Of a stretch of 64,000 bases of DNA, positions 53,394 through 61,948 are shown piece after piece (position 1 is the first letter of the stretch; each line of letters opens with the position of its first letter). Under the pieces are notes generated by a model. That model was not told the origin of the DNA, ran no database searches, and saw only the letters and a list, made by a program, of their open reading frames with translations. The stretch comes from Spirochaetota bacterium (GTDB taxonomy: Bacteria > Spirochaetota > Spirochaetia > Treponematales > UBA12059): positions 1 to 64,000 of the forward strand of contig JAKQKE010000114.1 in the NCBI GenBank assembly GCA_029560805.1, written 5' to 3'. The translations under genes and the position numbers were made by a program.

Positions 53394-54629
53394 ATGGAGC
53401 GCACGTCAGCACGATCGCCGCAGGCCCCCGCCCTGCTCCTCATCTCGGGCCTCGGACACGGCTTGGCCCTCGCCTACGCGAGCCTGATGCCGAGGGCGGC
53501 GGAGCCGCACGCCGGACCGGCGTATTTCATAATCTTAATCGCCGCGAGCGCGGTCCTGGTGGTGCCGCTCGCCCGCTGGGCGGGCGATCCCGCGGCCGCG
53601 GCCCTGGCGCTCGCCGCCAAGCTCGGCCTGGCGATACTCGCGCTGATCCCGATCGTCGCCCCGAGCCCGCTCAAGGCGCTCATCCTGTCGGTCCTGGTCG
53701 CGGAGGCGGTCCTCGTCCTGCCGCGGCCCTGGGACCTGGCCGGCGCGGCCATCGCCATAGCCTCCGCCCTCGGCACGCAGGCCGGCCGCAAGGTCTGGGA
53801 GACCATCGTCGAGCCCGCGTCGATCGACGAGCTGGCCTTCCTCGCCGCCCTGCCGGCCCTCGTCGGGCTGGTCGCCGGCGGCTACAAGGACGCCCTGCTC
53901 GGCTTCGTCCGCAGCGCCCGCGAGGTCGAGCGCCTGCGCGACGGTAGCGAGGCCATCATCATGGCCAACGTGCGCTTCCAGGAGCAGGCCAGGGAGCTCG
54001 AGGACGAGAGCTCCGACCGCGAGCGCAAACGCATCAGCCGCGAGATCCACGACATCGTCGGCTACGCGATCACCAACCAGGCCATGGCGATGGAAGCGGC
54101 CCTCGTGCTGCTCGACAAGGGCGACCGCGAGGATGAGCTCCGGACCCTGCTCGAGGAGTCGCGGGACCAGTCGCGCGAGGGCCTCGCCGAGGTTCGCGCC
54201 GCGCTGTACAGGCTCCGCGAGCAACGCGCCCCCTACCCCGACTTCCAGAACCGCATGATCCATATCTGCCGCACCTTCGGCAAGGCTACCGGCGTCGAGG
54301 TCTCCTGCGAGGTGCTCGGCGAGGACGCGCGGATCCCGGCGGGCCTCGACGCGGCGCTCTACCGCATCGTCCAGGCCGGGCTGACCAACTCGTTCCTGCA
54401 CGGCAAGGCCAGGAAGGTACGCGTACTCATCCAGAGCCAGGACGGAACGCTCCACCTGTCGATCCAGGACGACGGGGTCGGCGCGGAGCAGGTCTACGAA
54501 GGCATAGGGCTGGCCGGCATGCGCGAACGGCTGGCCCCGTATGGCGGGACGCTCGCCTACGAGAACACCGGCTACGGCTTCCTGGTCAGAGCCTCGGCGC
54601 CGCTCGACGGTACCCGGGAGGGCTCATGA
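53394..54629 (+). CDS. NarL-type sensor histidine kinase (HisKA_3)
   Basis: This 411-residue protein has about five hydrophobic segments in residues 10-165 with no large periplasmic loop, a coiled-coil linker, the dimerisation motif RERKRISREIHDIVGYA with phospho-accepting His219, and an HATPase domain with DDGVGAEQVYEGIGLAGMRE. It phosphorylates the response regulator encoded next, which it overlaps as ATGA. The membrane-embedded input domain suggests sensing of an envelope or membrane signal. The pair lies next to a sugar ABC operon but on the opposite strand, so control of that transporter is possible, not shown. Confidence 0.88.
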   Translation: MERTSARSPQAPALLLISGLGHGLALAYASLMPRAAEPHAGPAYFIILIAASAVLVVPLARWAGDPAAAALALAAKLGLAILALIPIVAPSPLKALILSVLVAEAVLVLPRPWDLAGAAIAIASALGTQAGRKVWETIVEPASIDELAFLAALPALVGLVAGGYKDALLGFVRSAREVERLRDGSEAIIMANVRFQEQARELEDESSDRERKRISREIHDIVGYAITNQAMAMEAALVLLDKGDREDELRTLLEESRDQSREGLAEVRAALYRLREQRAPYPDFQNRMIHICRTFGKATGVEVSCEVLGEDARIPAGLDAALYRIVQAGLTNSFLHGKARKVRVLIQSQDGTLHLSIQDDGVGAEQVYEGIGLAGMRERLAPYGGTLAYENTGYGFLVRASAPLDGTREGS

Positions 54630-55279
54630 CCAGGATCCTGATCGTGGACGACCAGCGGCTGTTCGCCGAGAGCCTCAGGACCGTGCTCGAGGGCACGCAG
54701 GATGATTTCAGGGTCTGCGCGTTGGCGGGCGACGGCGCTCAAGCCGTGGCCGCCGTCGCCGAGCACCAGCCGGACATAGTGCTTATGGACGTCAGCATGC
54801 CGGCGATGGATGGCGTCGAGGCGGCCAGGATCATCCACAACCGCTACCCCGAGCTTCCCATCCTGATGCTGACCACCTTCGAGGACGACGGCTACGTGCG
54901 CGAGGCGATAGCCTACGGCGCCCGCGGCTACCTGCTTAAGAACATCCCGAGCCGTGAGCTCGTGGCGAGCATCCGGGCCGTGCTGAGCGGCGCCATGCTG
55001 CTCGACCCGCGCGTCGTCGGCGCCCTCGTCGGGAAAGGGCGCGATGGACCGGCGTCGGGGGCTCGCGCCGCTAGCCCGGAGTGGTTCGACTCGCTGTCGC
55101 GCCGCGAGCGCCAGATACTCGGCCTCATAGTGGACGGCCTCCAGAACGACGAGATAGCCCAGCGGCTCTGCGTCGCGCCGCAGACCGTCCGGAACTACGT
55201 CAGCCGCCTCTACGACAAGACGGCCACCGGGGACCGCCTCAGGCTCATACGGCTGGCCCGCGCCAGCGGCCTGTTCTAG
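54626..55279 (+). CDS. NarL/FixJ-family response regulator
   Basis: This 217-residue protein has a receiver domain with acidic pocket IVDDQ near 6-10, phospho-accepting Asp55 (VLMDVSMPA), and Thr/Lys switch residues (MLTTF and LLKNI). The C-terminal LuxR-type helix-turn-helix contains LSRRERQILGLIVDG and IAQRLCVAPQTVRNYVSRLY. It is the cognate partner of the overlapping kinase gene and would act as a transcription factor. Candidate targets include repeated sites in the sugar-transporter promoter (58483-58530); that is inference. Confidence 0.9.
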   Translation: MTRILIVDDQRLFAESLRTVLEGTQDDFRVCALAGDGAQAVAAVAEHQPDIVLMDVSMPAMDGVEAARIIHNRYPELPILMLTTFEDDGYVREAIAYGARGYLLKNIPSRELVASIRAVLSGAMLLDPRVVGALVGKGRDGPASGARAASPEWFDSLSRRERQILGLIVDGLQNDEIAQRLCVAPQTVRNYVSRLYDKTATGDRLRLIRLARASGLF

Positions 55280-55291
55280 CTAGCGTCCCGC

Positions 55292-56149
55292 CTATTCCTT
55301 GATCGCGCCGGCTGTCAGGCCCTCGATGAACTGCCTGGACAGGAGCAGGTAGAGCGCCAAGATCGGCGCCGTCGCCAGAGTCAGCGTCGCGAGCACGCTC
55401 GTCCAGTCGGTCTGGAACTGCCCGAACAGCCTGGTCACGCCGAGCATCAGGGTGCGCTGGCCCTCGCTCCGTATCAGGATGAGGGGGAACCACAGGTCGT
55501 TCCAGATCGTCACCAGGTTGAAGATCGCCACCGTCGCCATCGCCGGGCGAGCGAGCGGCAGCATCACGCTCCTGAAGATGCGGAACGAGCCGGCGCCGTC
55601 GATGTAGGCGGCCTGGACGAGCTCCCTGGGTATGGTCCGGAAGTACTCGGTCAGTATCATCACGCCCATGGGCATGCCCATCGCCAGGTAGATCGGCAGG
55701 AGCCCGAGCAGCTTGTCGAGCAGGCCCATCCCCTTGAGCATGATGATCAGGTTGATGCTCGCTATGCGCATCGGGATCATCAGCCCGAGCAGGAAGAACA
55801 GCGATACGGCCCTGGCGAGCCGCACGTCCCAGTATACCAGCGCGTAGCTCGCGAGCGCCGCGAGGAGCATCACGCCGACGATGGCCAGCACCGTGATGAG
55901 CACCGAGTTGAACAGGTACAGGAGGAAATGCCCCTCCTCGAAGACCATGCGGAAGCCGTCGAAGACCGGGTTCTTCGGGAAGCTGAAGGGAGACATGAAG
56001 ATGTCCGAAGTCGACTTGAACGAGTTGACTATCATCAGGTAGAGCGGCACGAGCACGACGACCGCCCACGCGCAGAGTACCAGGTAGGAGCCCATCCTCG
56101 AGGCGCGGAGCCGCCTCCGGGCGCTCCCGCCATCGTTCACTCTCGGCAT
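55292..56149 (-). CDS. Sugar ABC transporter permease (MalG/UgpE type)
   Basis: This 285-residue permease has six helices and the carbohydrate-importer EAA loop (LVQAAYIDGAGSFRIFRSVM near 178-197). The N-terminal helix is followed by MIVNSFKSTSDIF, a typical CUT1 feature. It forms the channel with the permease encoded just upstream. It converges on the response-regulator gene with a 12-base gap. No ATPase gene lies in the operon, so it probably shares a general MsmK-like ATPase encoded elsewhere. Confidence 0.9.
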   Translation of the reverse strand: MPRVNDGGSARRRLRASRMGSYLVLCAWAVVVLVPLYLMIVNSFKSTSDIFMSPFSFPKNPVFDGFRMVFEEGHFLLYLFNSVLITVLAIVGVMLLAALASYALVYWDVRLARAVSLFFLLGLMIPMRIASINLIIMLKGMGLLDKLLGLLPIYLAMGMPMGVMILTEYFRTIPRELVQAAYIDGAGSFRIFRSVMLPLARPAMATVAIFNLVTIWNDLWFPLILIRSEGQRTLMLGVTRLFGQFQTDWTSVLATLTLATAPILALYLLLSRQFIEGLTAGAIKE

Positions 56150-56159
56150 CGTCGCCCCC

Positions 56160-57125
56160 TTACTTCCTGCCCATGGTCAGGCGCCGTATGACCATCACGC
56201 CGGCGAGCAGCGTGACGAAGGTGACCGTCGCGATCGCGGCCCCGAGGCCCATGTCAGGGATACCGACGGGATGCTTCCCGGCGATACCGGTCCGGTAGAA
56301 GTACGTGCCGAGTATGTCGGCCGCGTAGTTCGGCGCCCCGTTCGCACCGGCCATCGAGTAGACCACGTCGAACGCGTTGAAGTTCCCCGTAAAGGTAAGC
56401 ACGCCGACCACGCCCATCATCGGTACGATGATCGGCAGCTTGATGAGCCTCGTCACCTGCCAGCCGGAGGCGCCGTCGATCTGGGCCGCCTCGAAATAGT
56501 CCTCCGGGATGCTCTGGAGCGCGGCGGTAAAGATCATCGTCGGGATGCCGACCCATTGCCAGCTCGACACGAGCGAGATGATCGGCAGGGTCGTCTCCTC
56601 GAGCCCGAGCCACGGCAGGGCCAGGGCGCCGAGGCCCACCCTATCGAGCAGGAGGTTGATCGGGCCGAAGTTGGGATCGAGCATCAGCTTCCAGAGGAAG
56701 CCGGTGACGACGATGGCGAGGGTCGTCGGAATGAAGATGACAGTCCTGAAGAAGCCAGCGCCCCTGAGCCGCTTGTCGCTCAGAATCAACGCGAACATGA
56801 GCCCGAGCGTGTTCTGTACGAGCATATGCACGAAGAAGAATACCCAGGTATTGCCGAAAGCGCCCCAGAACCGGGGAGCCACGTCGGCGTCGGCGAACAG
56901 TCTGACGTAGTTATCGAAGCCGACGAAGGTATCGAGCGTGAAGCCGCTACCGCTGTAGAAGCTCAGCTTGAGCGACGACAGGAGCGGGAAGGCCATGAAG
57001 GCCACGTAGACGGCCAGCGCCGGCAGGATATAGAGGAACCAGCTCGGCCTACGGTAGATCCCCACGCCCCAGGGCGATCGGCGGCCGGATCTGGCCATAC
57101 CGGGAGTCTGCGTCATCGGGTCCAT
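56160..57125 (-). CDS. Sugar ABC transporter permease (MalF/UgpA type)
   Basis: This 321-residue permease has six helices after a short basic N-terminus (SWFLYILPALAVYVAF first helix) and the EAA loop (DYFEAAQIDGASGWQVTRLI near 218-237). It belongs with the binding protein and second permease of a CUT1 importer. ATG 57116 is an alternative start three codons in. A strong hairpin separates it from the more abundant binding-protein gene upstream. Confidence 0.9.
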   Translation of the reverse strand: MDPMTQTPGMARSGRRSPWGVGIYRRPSWFLYILPALAVYVAFMAFPLLSSLKLSFYSGSGFTLDTFVGFDNYVRLFADADVAPRFWGAFGNTWVFFFVHMLVQNTLGLMFALILSDKRLRGAGFFRTVIFIPTTLAIVVTGFLWKLMLDPNFGPINLLLDRVGLGALALPWLGLEETTLPIISLVSSWQWVGIPTMIFTAALQSIPEDYFEAAQIDGASGWQVTRLIKLPIIVPMMGVVGVLTFTGNFNAFDVVYSMAGANGAPNYAADILGTYFYRTGIAGKHPVGIPDMGLGAAIATVTFVTLLAGVMVIRRLTMGRK

Positions 57126-57141
57126 CCTCAGTAAGGAATAC

Positions 57142-57165
57142 GCCCCGGCCGGCTGCGACCGGGGC
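57142..57165 (-). other. Hairpin between the binding-protein and permease genes
   Basis: GCCCCGG/CCGGGGC (7 bp, ten-base loop) in the 70-base gap. As in malE-malF, such a stem could raise binding-protein mRNA relative to permease mRNA. It has no U-tail. Confidence 0.55.
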
Positions 57166-57195
57166 TACTTGAACACTAGAGCCAGGTGCGCCGGA

Positions 57196-58431
57196 TCAGT
57201 AGACGTACCACTTGGCCAGGTCGGCCGCGAAATCGTCCGCGGCCTGCTTCGGGGTCTTCTTGCCGCCGAGCACCGCTATGGTGTTCGCGGTGATCAGGTC
57301 GTAGCCGGAGGGATTGCCGGTGTTCAGGCGGGTCCAGCTGAACCGTACGTCGGTCTCGACGCCATCGTTCATGGCCAGGAAGGACTTGACGACCGGGTTC
57401 GAGAACGGGATCGCCTTCGAGGCCTTGGCCATCGGGAAGAAGCCGGTGAAGTTCTCGGCCACCGACGCGATACCCGCGTCGCTGACAAGCCAGGCGACGA
57501 AGGTCTTGGCCGCGGCCACGTTCTTGGACTTCGGGTTGATCGCGATGCCGGTGTCGGCGTGGAAGACCTGGGCCCGTTTCATGCCCTTGGGCGCCGGGGC
57601 GGCGAAGACGCCGTACTCGAGGCCGGCGGCCTTCATGTGCTCGGGAATGGTCCAGGAGCCGTCGAACATCATCGCGGCCTTGCCCAGCTGGAACATCACC
57701 TTGGACGAGTTATAGTCGACCGCCGCGTAGCCGCGCGGCAGGTAGGGGGACAGGTCCTTGACCGCGGAGAAGACGGCCGCGACCGACGCGTCGTTCCACT
57801 TCTTGGCGCCCGACTCGAGAGCCTTGCGGCCGGCCGCTCCGCCGACGTAGGTCGGGGCCAGGGTCTGGAACAGCACCTCGTTGATGTCCCACTCGTCCTT
57901 CGTGCCATTGGCGAAGGGGATGACGCCCTTGGACTTGAGCGTCTTGGCCGCTGCGAGCAGCTCCTCCCAGGTCTGGGGGATGGCTATCTTGTAGTCGCGG
58001 AATAGCTTGACGTTGTAGTAGATGCCCTGGCTGATCGCGAACAGCGGCATGCCGAAGGAGCGGCCGTCGTCGGACTGCCAGAAGAACTTGGAGGCGGCGT
58101 CGAATTTGGACATGAAGGGCTCGGCGCTCAGATCGAACATGAAGCCGTCCTTGAACAGGGTCTTGCCCACGTCGCCGGAGCGGGCGTAGAACACGTCCGG
58201 GCCGGTGCCGCTCTCGAGCTGGAGCCGTAGCGTAGCGTTGTAGTCGGGCGGGTTGGTCGGGTCGAACCTGACTTCGATGCCAGGGTACGACTTATTGAAG
58301 TCGGCGATGAGCCCCTTCCACTGGGCGACGTCGTCGGTCCTCCACGATCCGACCGTGATGGTCTGCGCCGCGGCTCCGGCGACCAGGACCAGCGCCATGG
58401 CGACGGACAGGATAAGCCTTGCTCGTTTCAT
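57196..58431 (-). CDS. Sugar ABC transporter substrate-binding protein (family 1)
   Basis: This 411-residue protein has a Sec signal (MKRARLILSVAMALVLVAGA then AAQ), without a lipobox Cys. It is followed by the solute-binding family 1 fold: TITVGSWRTDDVAQWKGLI, SYPGIEVRFDPTNP near 50-63 and GKAAMMFDGSWTIPEH near 253-268. It captures a sugar or oligosaccharide for the two permeases downstream. The promoter region contains several palindromes and an 11-bp iterated motif. The ligand cannot be predicted. Confidence 0.9.
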   Translation of the reverse strand: MKRARLILSVAMALVLVAGAAAQTITVGSWRTDDVAQWKGLIADFNKSYPGIEVRFDPTNPPDYNATLRLQLESGTGPDVFYARSGDVGKTLFKDGFMFDLSAEPFMSKFDAASKFFWQSDDGRSFGMPLFAISQGIYYNVKLFRDYKIAIPQTWEELLAAAKTLKSKGVIPFANGTKDEWDINEVLFQTLAPTYVGGAAGRKALESGAKKWNDASVAAVFSAVKDLSPYLPRGYAAVDYNSSKVMFQLGKAAMMFDGSWTIPEHMKAAGLEYGVFAAPAPKGMKRAQVFHADTGIAINPKSKNVAAAKTFVAWLVSDAGIASVAENFTGFFPMAKASKAIPFSNPVVKSFLAMNDGVETDVRFSWTRLNTGNPSGYDLITANTIAVLGGKKTPKQAADDFAADLAKWYVY

Positions 58432-58482
58432 CGGTAGCTCCTTTACTTAGGTTTCGCTATCCGAAGTGTAGGGGAGTATCGT

Positions 58483-58530
58483 ATATCGCGATATGGTTGC
58501 CGAGTACTCGGATTGTACTCGATTTGTACC
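58483..58530. promoter_or_regulatory. Palindromes and 11-bp iterated sites upstream of the sugar-transporter operon
   Basis: Perfect 12-bp palindromes ATATCGCGATAT (58483-58494) and CCGAGTACTCGG (58500-58511) are followed by GTACTCGGATT, GTACTCGATTT and GTACC at an 11-base spacing from 58504. That spacing puts the sites on one face of the helix. It is a likely operator cluster for the binding-protein promoter. Confidence 0.55.
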
Positions 58531-58550
58531 GGGGTCGACGGCCGCTCCGG

Positions 58551-58588
58551 AAAGAAAAGGCCGCGCCTTCCGTACGGAAGGCGCGGCC
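58551..58588 (-). terminator. Intrinsic terminator of tRNA-Thr
   Basis: A perfect 30-base palindrome (58559-58588; stem of 13 bp with loop GTAC) is followed on the minus strand by TTTTCTTT. It starts 5 bases after the tRNA. Confidence 0.9.
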
Positions 58589-58592
58589 TCAA

Positions 58593-58664
58593 GCCGAGAC
58601 CGAGAATCGAACTCGGTACCTGCGCATTACGAGTGCGCCGCTCTGCCAAGTGAGCTATCTCGGC
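58593..58664 (-). tRNA. tRNA-Thr (anticodon CGT)
   Basis: The 72-base cloverleaf reads on the minus strand with acceptor stem GCCGAGA/TCTCGGC, D-arm GCTC/GAGC, anticodon stem GCGCA/TGCGC with loop CTCGTAA (anticodon CGT, reading ACG), and T-arm CCGAG/CTCGG with TTCGATT. CCA is not encoded; TT follows. It has its own promoter and terminator. Confidence 0.95.
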
Positions 58665-58676
58665 GATACGCGCGAG

Positions 58677-58706
58677 ACTATACCTGAAACGGGCCCTGCG
58701 ATGCAA
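58677..58706 (-). promoter_or_regulatory. Predicted promoter of tRNA-Thr
   Basis: On the minus strand TTGCAT (58706-58701), an 18-base spacer and TATAGT (58682-58677), about 12 bases before the tRNA 5' end. Confidence 0.65.
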
Positions 58707-58739
58707 GGGGAAAGGGAACGCCGGGAAAGGGAGCGCCGC

Positions 58740-59384
58740 CTACTTCTTGCGCTTCGAGTTGACGAAGCGGATGAAGTCGTTGATGTTCTTGACGACGATA
58801 TGGTCCGAGTACAATTCGATGCGGCGCTGGTTCGAAAAGTGACTGAGCAGAGTCTGCACCTCGGCGGGGTTCATGCCGGCCCAGTGGGCGACATCGTCGA
58901 CCGTCACCCTGAAGTCGCGCTTGTCGCCGAGCTCCTCGCCCTGGTTCAGCGCCCCCTGGGTCTCGTCGAGCATCAGGAATACGTCGGCTATCTTGGCCTG
59001 CGGATCGTCGAGCGTCAGGATCATGAACCGACGCTTCTGGTCGTAGATGCGCTTCGTGAACACCTTGAGTAGCCGGAGCGCGATCTGGGGGTTGCCCATC
59101 ATCAGGATCTCGAAGTTGGCCCGGTTGAACTCGAGCACTTTGACCGTCTCGACGGCTATGGCGGTAGCCGAACGGGGCGCGCCCTCGAGTATGGCCATCT
59201 CTCCGAATATCTCCGGAGCCGAGAGTATGTCTATGTTCTTCTCGATGTCGCCGACGATCTTGGTGATGCGTACCCGCCCGGCCTGGATCAGGTAGAAACT
59301 GTCGCCAGGCTCGTACTCGGAGAAGATGATCTCTCCCGCCTGATAGGTGCGCGCGAAACGGCTAAAAGCGGCAAGATCGGCCAT
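58740..59384 (-). CDS. Crp/Fnr-family cyclic-nucleotide-binding regulator
   Basis: This 214-residue protein has a cNMP-binding beta-roll (residues 15-120, with EIFGEMAILEGAPRSATAIA near 78-97), a dimerisation helix, and a winged-helix DNA-binding region (VTVDDVAHWAGMNPAEVQTLLSHF). The Glu and Arg of the phosphate-binding cassette are present. ATG 59384 has GGAGGAG upstream, favoured over the ATG at 59399. It is the second gene of a pair with another cNMP-binding protein one base upstream. This pairing matches one I recall from Treponema. The ligand may be cAMP or another cyclic nucleotide. Confidence 0.85.
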   Translation of the reverse strand: MADLAAFSRFARTYQAGEIIFSEYEPGDSFYLIQAGRVRITKIVGDIEKNIDILSAPEIFGEMAILEGAPRSATAIAVETVKVLEFNRANFEILMMGNPQIALRLLKVFTKRIYDQKRRFMILTLDDPQAKIADVFLMLDETQGALNQGEELGDKRDFRVTVDDVAHWAGMNPAEVQTLLSHFSNQRRIELYSDHIVVKNINDFIRFVNSKRKK

Positions 59385-59385
59385 C

Positions 59386-60441
59386 TCAGGCTCCTCCAAG
59401 CGCGCCGAGCGCCTTCTTGGCCTTGATGCGGGCGCTCGAGTCGTCGTCGCCCGGCATGGACAGTACCTTGGAGAAGAAGGCCTTGGCGCGAGCCTTGTCG
59501 CCCTTCTTCTCCCACGACTGACCCATGATGTAGAGGATATCCGCCATGTCGGGATGCTTTGGAGCGCTCTGGACGATGCCGGTGAAGTGCTTGATGGCGA
59601 GGTCCCACTGGCCGAGGGCGAATAGGCAGCGCCCCATGTCGAACTGGGCCTTGCCGACGTACTCCGACTCGCTTCCCGTCTCTAAGATGGCCTTGAGGAT
59701 TTTCATCGCCTCCTGGAATTTCTCCTGCGAGAACAGACTGACGGCGTTGTAATAGTCCTTGGCGACGTCGGAGAGGCCGGCGCCCTCCTGCGGCTTGGGC
59801 GCTGCCATCGGCGGCGGGGCTGACGGCGCGGCGTCCTCCTGGCCGACGTAGGGCGAGGCTACCTGCGCGACGGCCAGGGGCGCGGGCCCCTTGCCGTCGC
59901 CGTAGCGGGCCAGGGCGGCCTCGGCCGTCTCCAGGTAGCGCCCGGCCTGCTCGGCCATGCGTCCGGCCGGGTAATAGGTCAGGTAGCGTCCGAACACGTA
60001 GCGCGCCTGGGAGTACATGCGGCTACGAAGATAGTACTCGCCGGTCTTATAGAGGCCGGTCTCGGCGTTGACTGCCGACGGATTCTCCATCAGGTTCTCG
60101 ACCTGCTTATGGATGTGCCTGAGCTGGTTCGAGAACACCTTGAGCATCTTGATGATGATCCTGGTATTCGACATCGAGAAGGCTTCGAACTCCGGTACCG
60201 TGAAGGCCAGGACGTTGGCGTCCTCGAGCACGACGGCGTTCTCCTCGCGCGGATAGCGGCCGAGGGCGCTCTTGACGCCGAAGAACTCGCCAGTCTGGAT
60301 GATCTCGCGGATGAGCTTGCCGGTCTCGATATCGTTGTAGTTGAGGGTAACCCTGCCGCGCTGAAGAACGAAGATCTTGTCCCCCAGGTCTCCCTGGAAG
60401 TATATGACCGAATTGGCGCGGTACGTACCTACCTTGGGCAT
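59386..60441 (-). CDS. cNMP-binding domain protein with C-terminal TPR repeats
   Basis: This 351-residue protein has an N-terminal cNMP-binding beta-roll (residues 5-110, GEFFGVKSALGRYPREENA cassette) and no helix-turn-helix. The C-terminal half has tetratricopeptide-like helices (YYNAVSLFSQEKFQEAMKIL, FDMGRCLFALGQWDLAIKHF, ILYIMGQSWEKKGDKARAKA). A Pro/Ala linker near 195-225 separates two helical parts. It probably works as a cyclic-nucleotide-controlled scaffold alongside the Crp-like protein encoded next. It is first in its operon, with a predicted promoter 64 bases upstream. Confidence 0.85.
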   Translation of the reverse strand: MPKVGTYRANSVIYFQGDLGDKIFVLQRGRVTLNYNDIETGKLIREIIQTGEFFGVKSALGRYPREENAVVLEDANVLAFTVPEFEAFSMSNTRIIIKMLKVFSNQLRHIHKQVENLMENPSAVNAETGLYKTGEYYLRSRMYSQARYVFGRYLTYYPAGRMAEQAGRYLETAEAALARYGDGKGPAPLAVAQVASPYVGQEDAAPSAPPPMAAPKPQEGAGLSDVAKDYYNAVSLFSQEKFQEAMKILKAILETGSESEYVGKAQFDMGRCLFALGQWDLAIKHFTGIVQSAPKHPDMADILYIMGQSWEKKGDKARAKAFFSKVLSMPGDDDSSARIKAKKALGALGGA

Positions 60442-60504
60442 CGTTTCCTCGTTATTCCCGTGTTGCTATCCGGCGCGGAACTCCCGCGACCGCCCGGCAA
60501 GTAT

Positions 60505-60534
60505 AGTATATATCGCCGGTTCGGGCCATGTCGA
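60505..60534 (-). promoter_or_regulatory. Predicted promoter of the cNMP-binding gene pair
   Basis: On the minus strand TCGACA (60534-60529), an 18-base spacer and TATACT (60510-60505). A GAGGAAACG site precedes the ATG at 60441. Confidence 0.5.
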
Positions 60535-60562
60535 TCGTCAACAATCGATCGTCAACAATCGA
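60532..60562. repeat. 14-bp direct repeat overlapping an amidohydrolase 3' end
   Basis: CGATCGTCAACAAT occurs twice in tandem (60532-60545 and 60546-60559), with the start of a third copy. The second copy contains the stop codon of the amidohydrolase gene (60552-60554), so its last codons are derived from the repeat region. Confidence 0.7.
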
Positions 60563-61769
60563 ACGGCAGGTAATCGAGCCGCTTCTTGAAACCGACGGCC
60601 TCGCGGACCGACCTATAGAGGGTAGCGGGCTCGCCCTTGACGTAGACGGCGCGGCCGCCGACGCTCAGCTCCTCGTAGCCCGAGTCGGGCAACAGCTCCT
60701 CGAAACGCTTCTCGGCGAGGACCGGCACGCCGCCGACCGACAGGAACTCGATATCCTCCATCGCCGCCGCGGCCAGGTTCTCGTAGGGCTCGTCCTTCCT
60801 GGCCTTGAGCACGAGGACGTCGGCGTCCATGCCCGGCTCGAGCGCGCCGACGCGGTCAGCCATGCGGAACGCCTTGGCCGGGTTGGTCGTGACCATCTTG
60901 AACAGGATAGACGCCGGCAGATCCTCGCCGTACATCTCCCGGTAGGTCTCGCGGGCGAATTTCATCTCGGCCAGCAGGTTGACCGATCCGGTCGCGGTCG
61001 AATCCGTGCCGATGGCCACGTTAATCCCGGCGCGCAGCATCTTGCGTATCTTGCAGGTCGCGTTGAACATGAACATGTTCGAAGCCGGGCACCACGACAC
61101 GGACGCGCCGGCCTTGGCCGTCTTGGCTATGTCGTCGTCGGAGAAGCCGATGCAGTGGATGAACACGCAATGGTCGTCGAGGCAACCGAGCTTCTCGAGT
61201 ATCGGTATGCCGTCTTGGGACTCCGGGTCGAAGCCCTCCTCGAGGTGCGTTATATGAGGCCAGCCCCGCTCCTTGGCGCGCGCGTGCTCGATCTCGATGC
61301 CCTCTCCCCAATGGAGGTCGAAGGACGAGCACTCATGCGACAGCGTATACTCCTCGATGACTCGGATGGGGAGCCTCGGAAGGTACGCGCCGTTGATCTC
61401 ATGGGGGAAATGGTCGTTGGCGGTGGCCACGCCGGAAAAGAGATTCTTATACGCCGAAAGGAAGTACATCTGCTCGACGCTTATGTTCGAACGCTCGTCG
61501 AACACGGGCGATGACTTGAGGTCGGCGTCCCACGGGGCCCAGTTGATGTAGTACTTGTCTTCCTTCGGGCCGACGCGAGGCAGGTAATTTCCCCTGAAGT
61601 GATCGTGGACATTGATCAGGGCAGGATAGACGAACGAGGAGCCTCCCAGGTCGAAGGAGGGGCCGGTCGCCCCTGCGGCGAGCCTGGAACCGCGTACCGA
61701 TACGGAGCCGCGGGCGCGGACGACGTCGCCGCTCGCTATGTCGGCGTTATATAAAGTATATTCCGTCAC
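60552..61769 (-). CDS. Amidohydrolase-superfamily deaminase/chlorohydrolase-like enzyme
   Basis: This 405-residue protein has the superfamily metal site: HDH at 55-57 (LINVHDHFRGN), a middle His in FIHCIGFSDDD near 200, and GTDSTATGS with the metal Asp near 252. C-terminal beta elements complete the small domain (GALEPGMDADVLVLKARKDE). This pattern fits the SsnA/TrzA/guanine-deaminase branch. No transporter gene is adjacent, so the substrate is open. Upstream is an AT-rich control region with a 12-bp perfect palindrome. Confidence 0.8.
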   Translation of the reverse strand: MTEYTLYNADIASGDVVRARGSVSVRGSRLAAGATGPSFDLGGSSFVYPALINVHDHFRGNYLPRVGPKEDKYYINWAPWDADLKSSPVFDERSNISVEQMYFLSAYKNLFSGVATANDHFPHEINGAYLPRLPIRVIEEYTLSHECSSFDLHWGEGIEIEHARAKERGWPHITHLEEGFDPESQDGIPILEKLGCLDDHCVFIHCIGFSDDDIAKTAKAGASVSWCPASNMFMFNATCKIRKMLRAGINVAIGTDSTATGSVNLLAEMKFARETYREMYGEDLPASILFKMVTTNPAKAFRMADRVGALEPGMDADVLVLKARKDEPYENLAAAAMEDIEFLSVGGVPVLAEKRFEELLPDSGYEELSVGGRAVYVKGEPATLYRSVREAVGFKKRLDYLPFDC

Positions 61770-61936
61770 TGCATTCCATCCTTGCCTCGGCCGCCTACGG
61801 ATCCGTCACGGCGGATACGGCGGGCACCGACACTTCGTTTTCTGCTCTTATTATATTTCGGCCCGATACCCTAAAACATTGACCGATAATGTCCATCGCG
61901 AGCGCGCGACGAATGGTATACGTATAATATGCCGAT

Positions 61937-61948
61937 ATTGTATACAAT
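61937..61948. promoter_or_regulatory. Palindromic operator candidate in an AT-rich divergent promoter region
   Basis: ATTGTATACAAT is a perfect 12-bp palindrome in the 267-base gap between the amidohydrolase and acetyltransferase genes, the most AT-rich stretch in the window. On the minus strand TTGTAT within it is 17 bases from TACGTA, and ATTAAAAT lies on the other side, so a bound repressor could cover either promoter. TTGTATACAA-type sites are common for GntR/FadR-family regulators. Confidence 0.5.
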
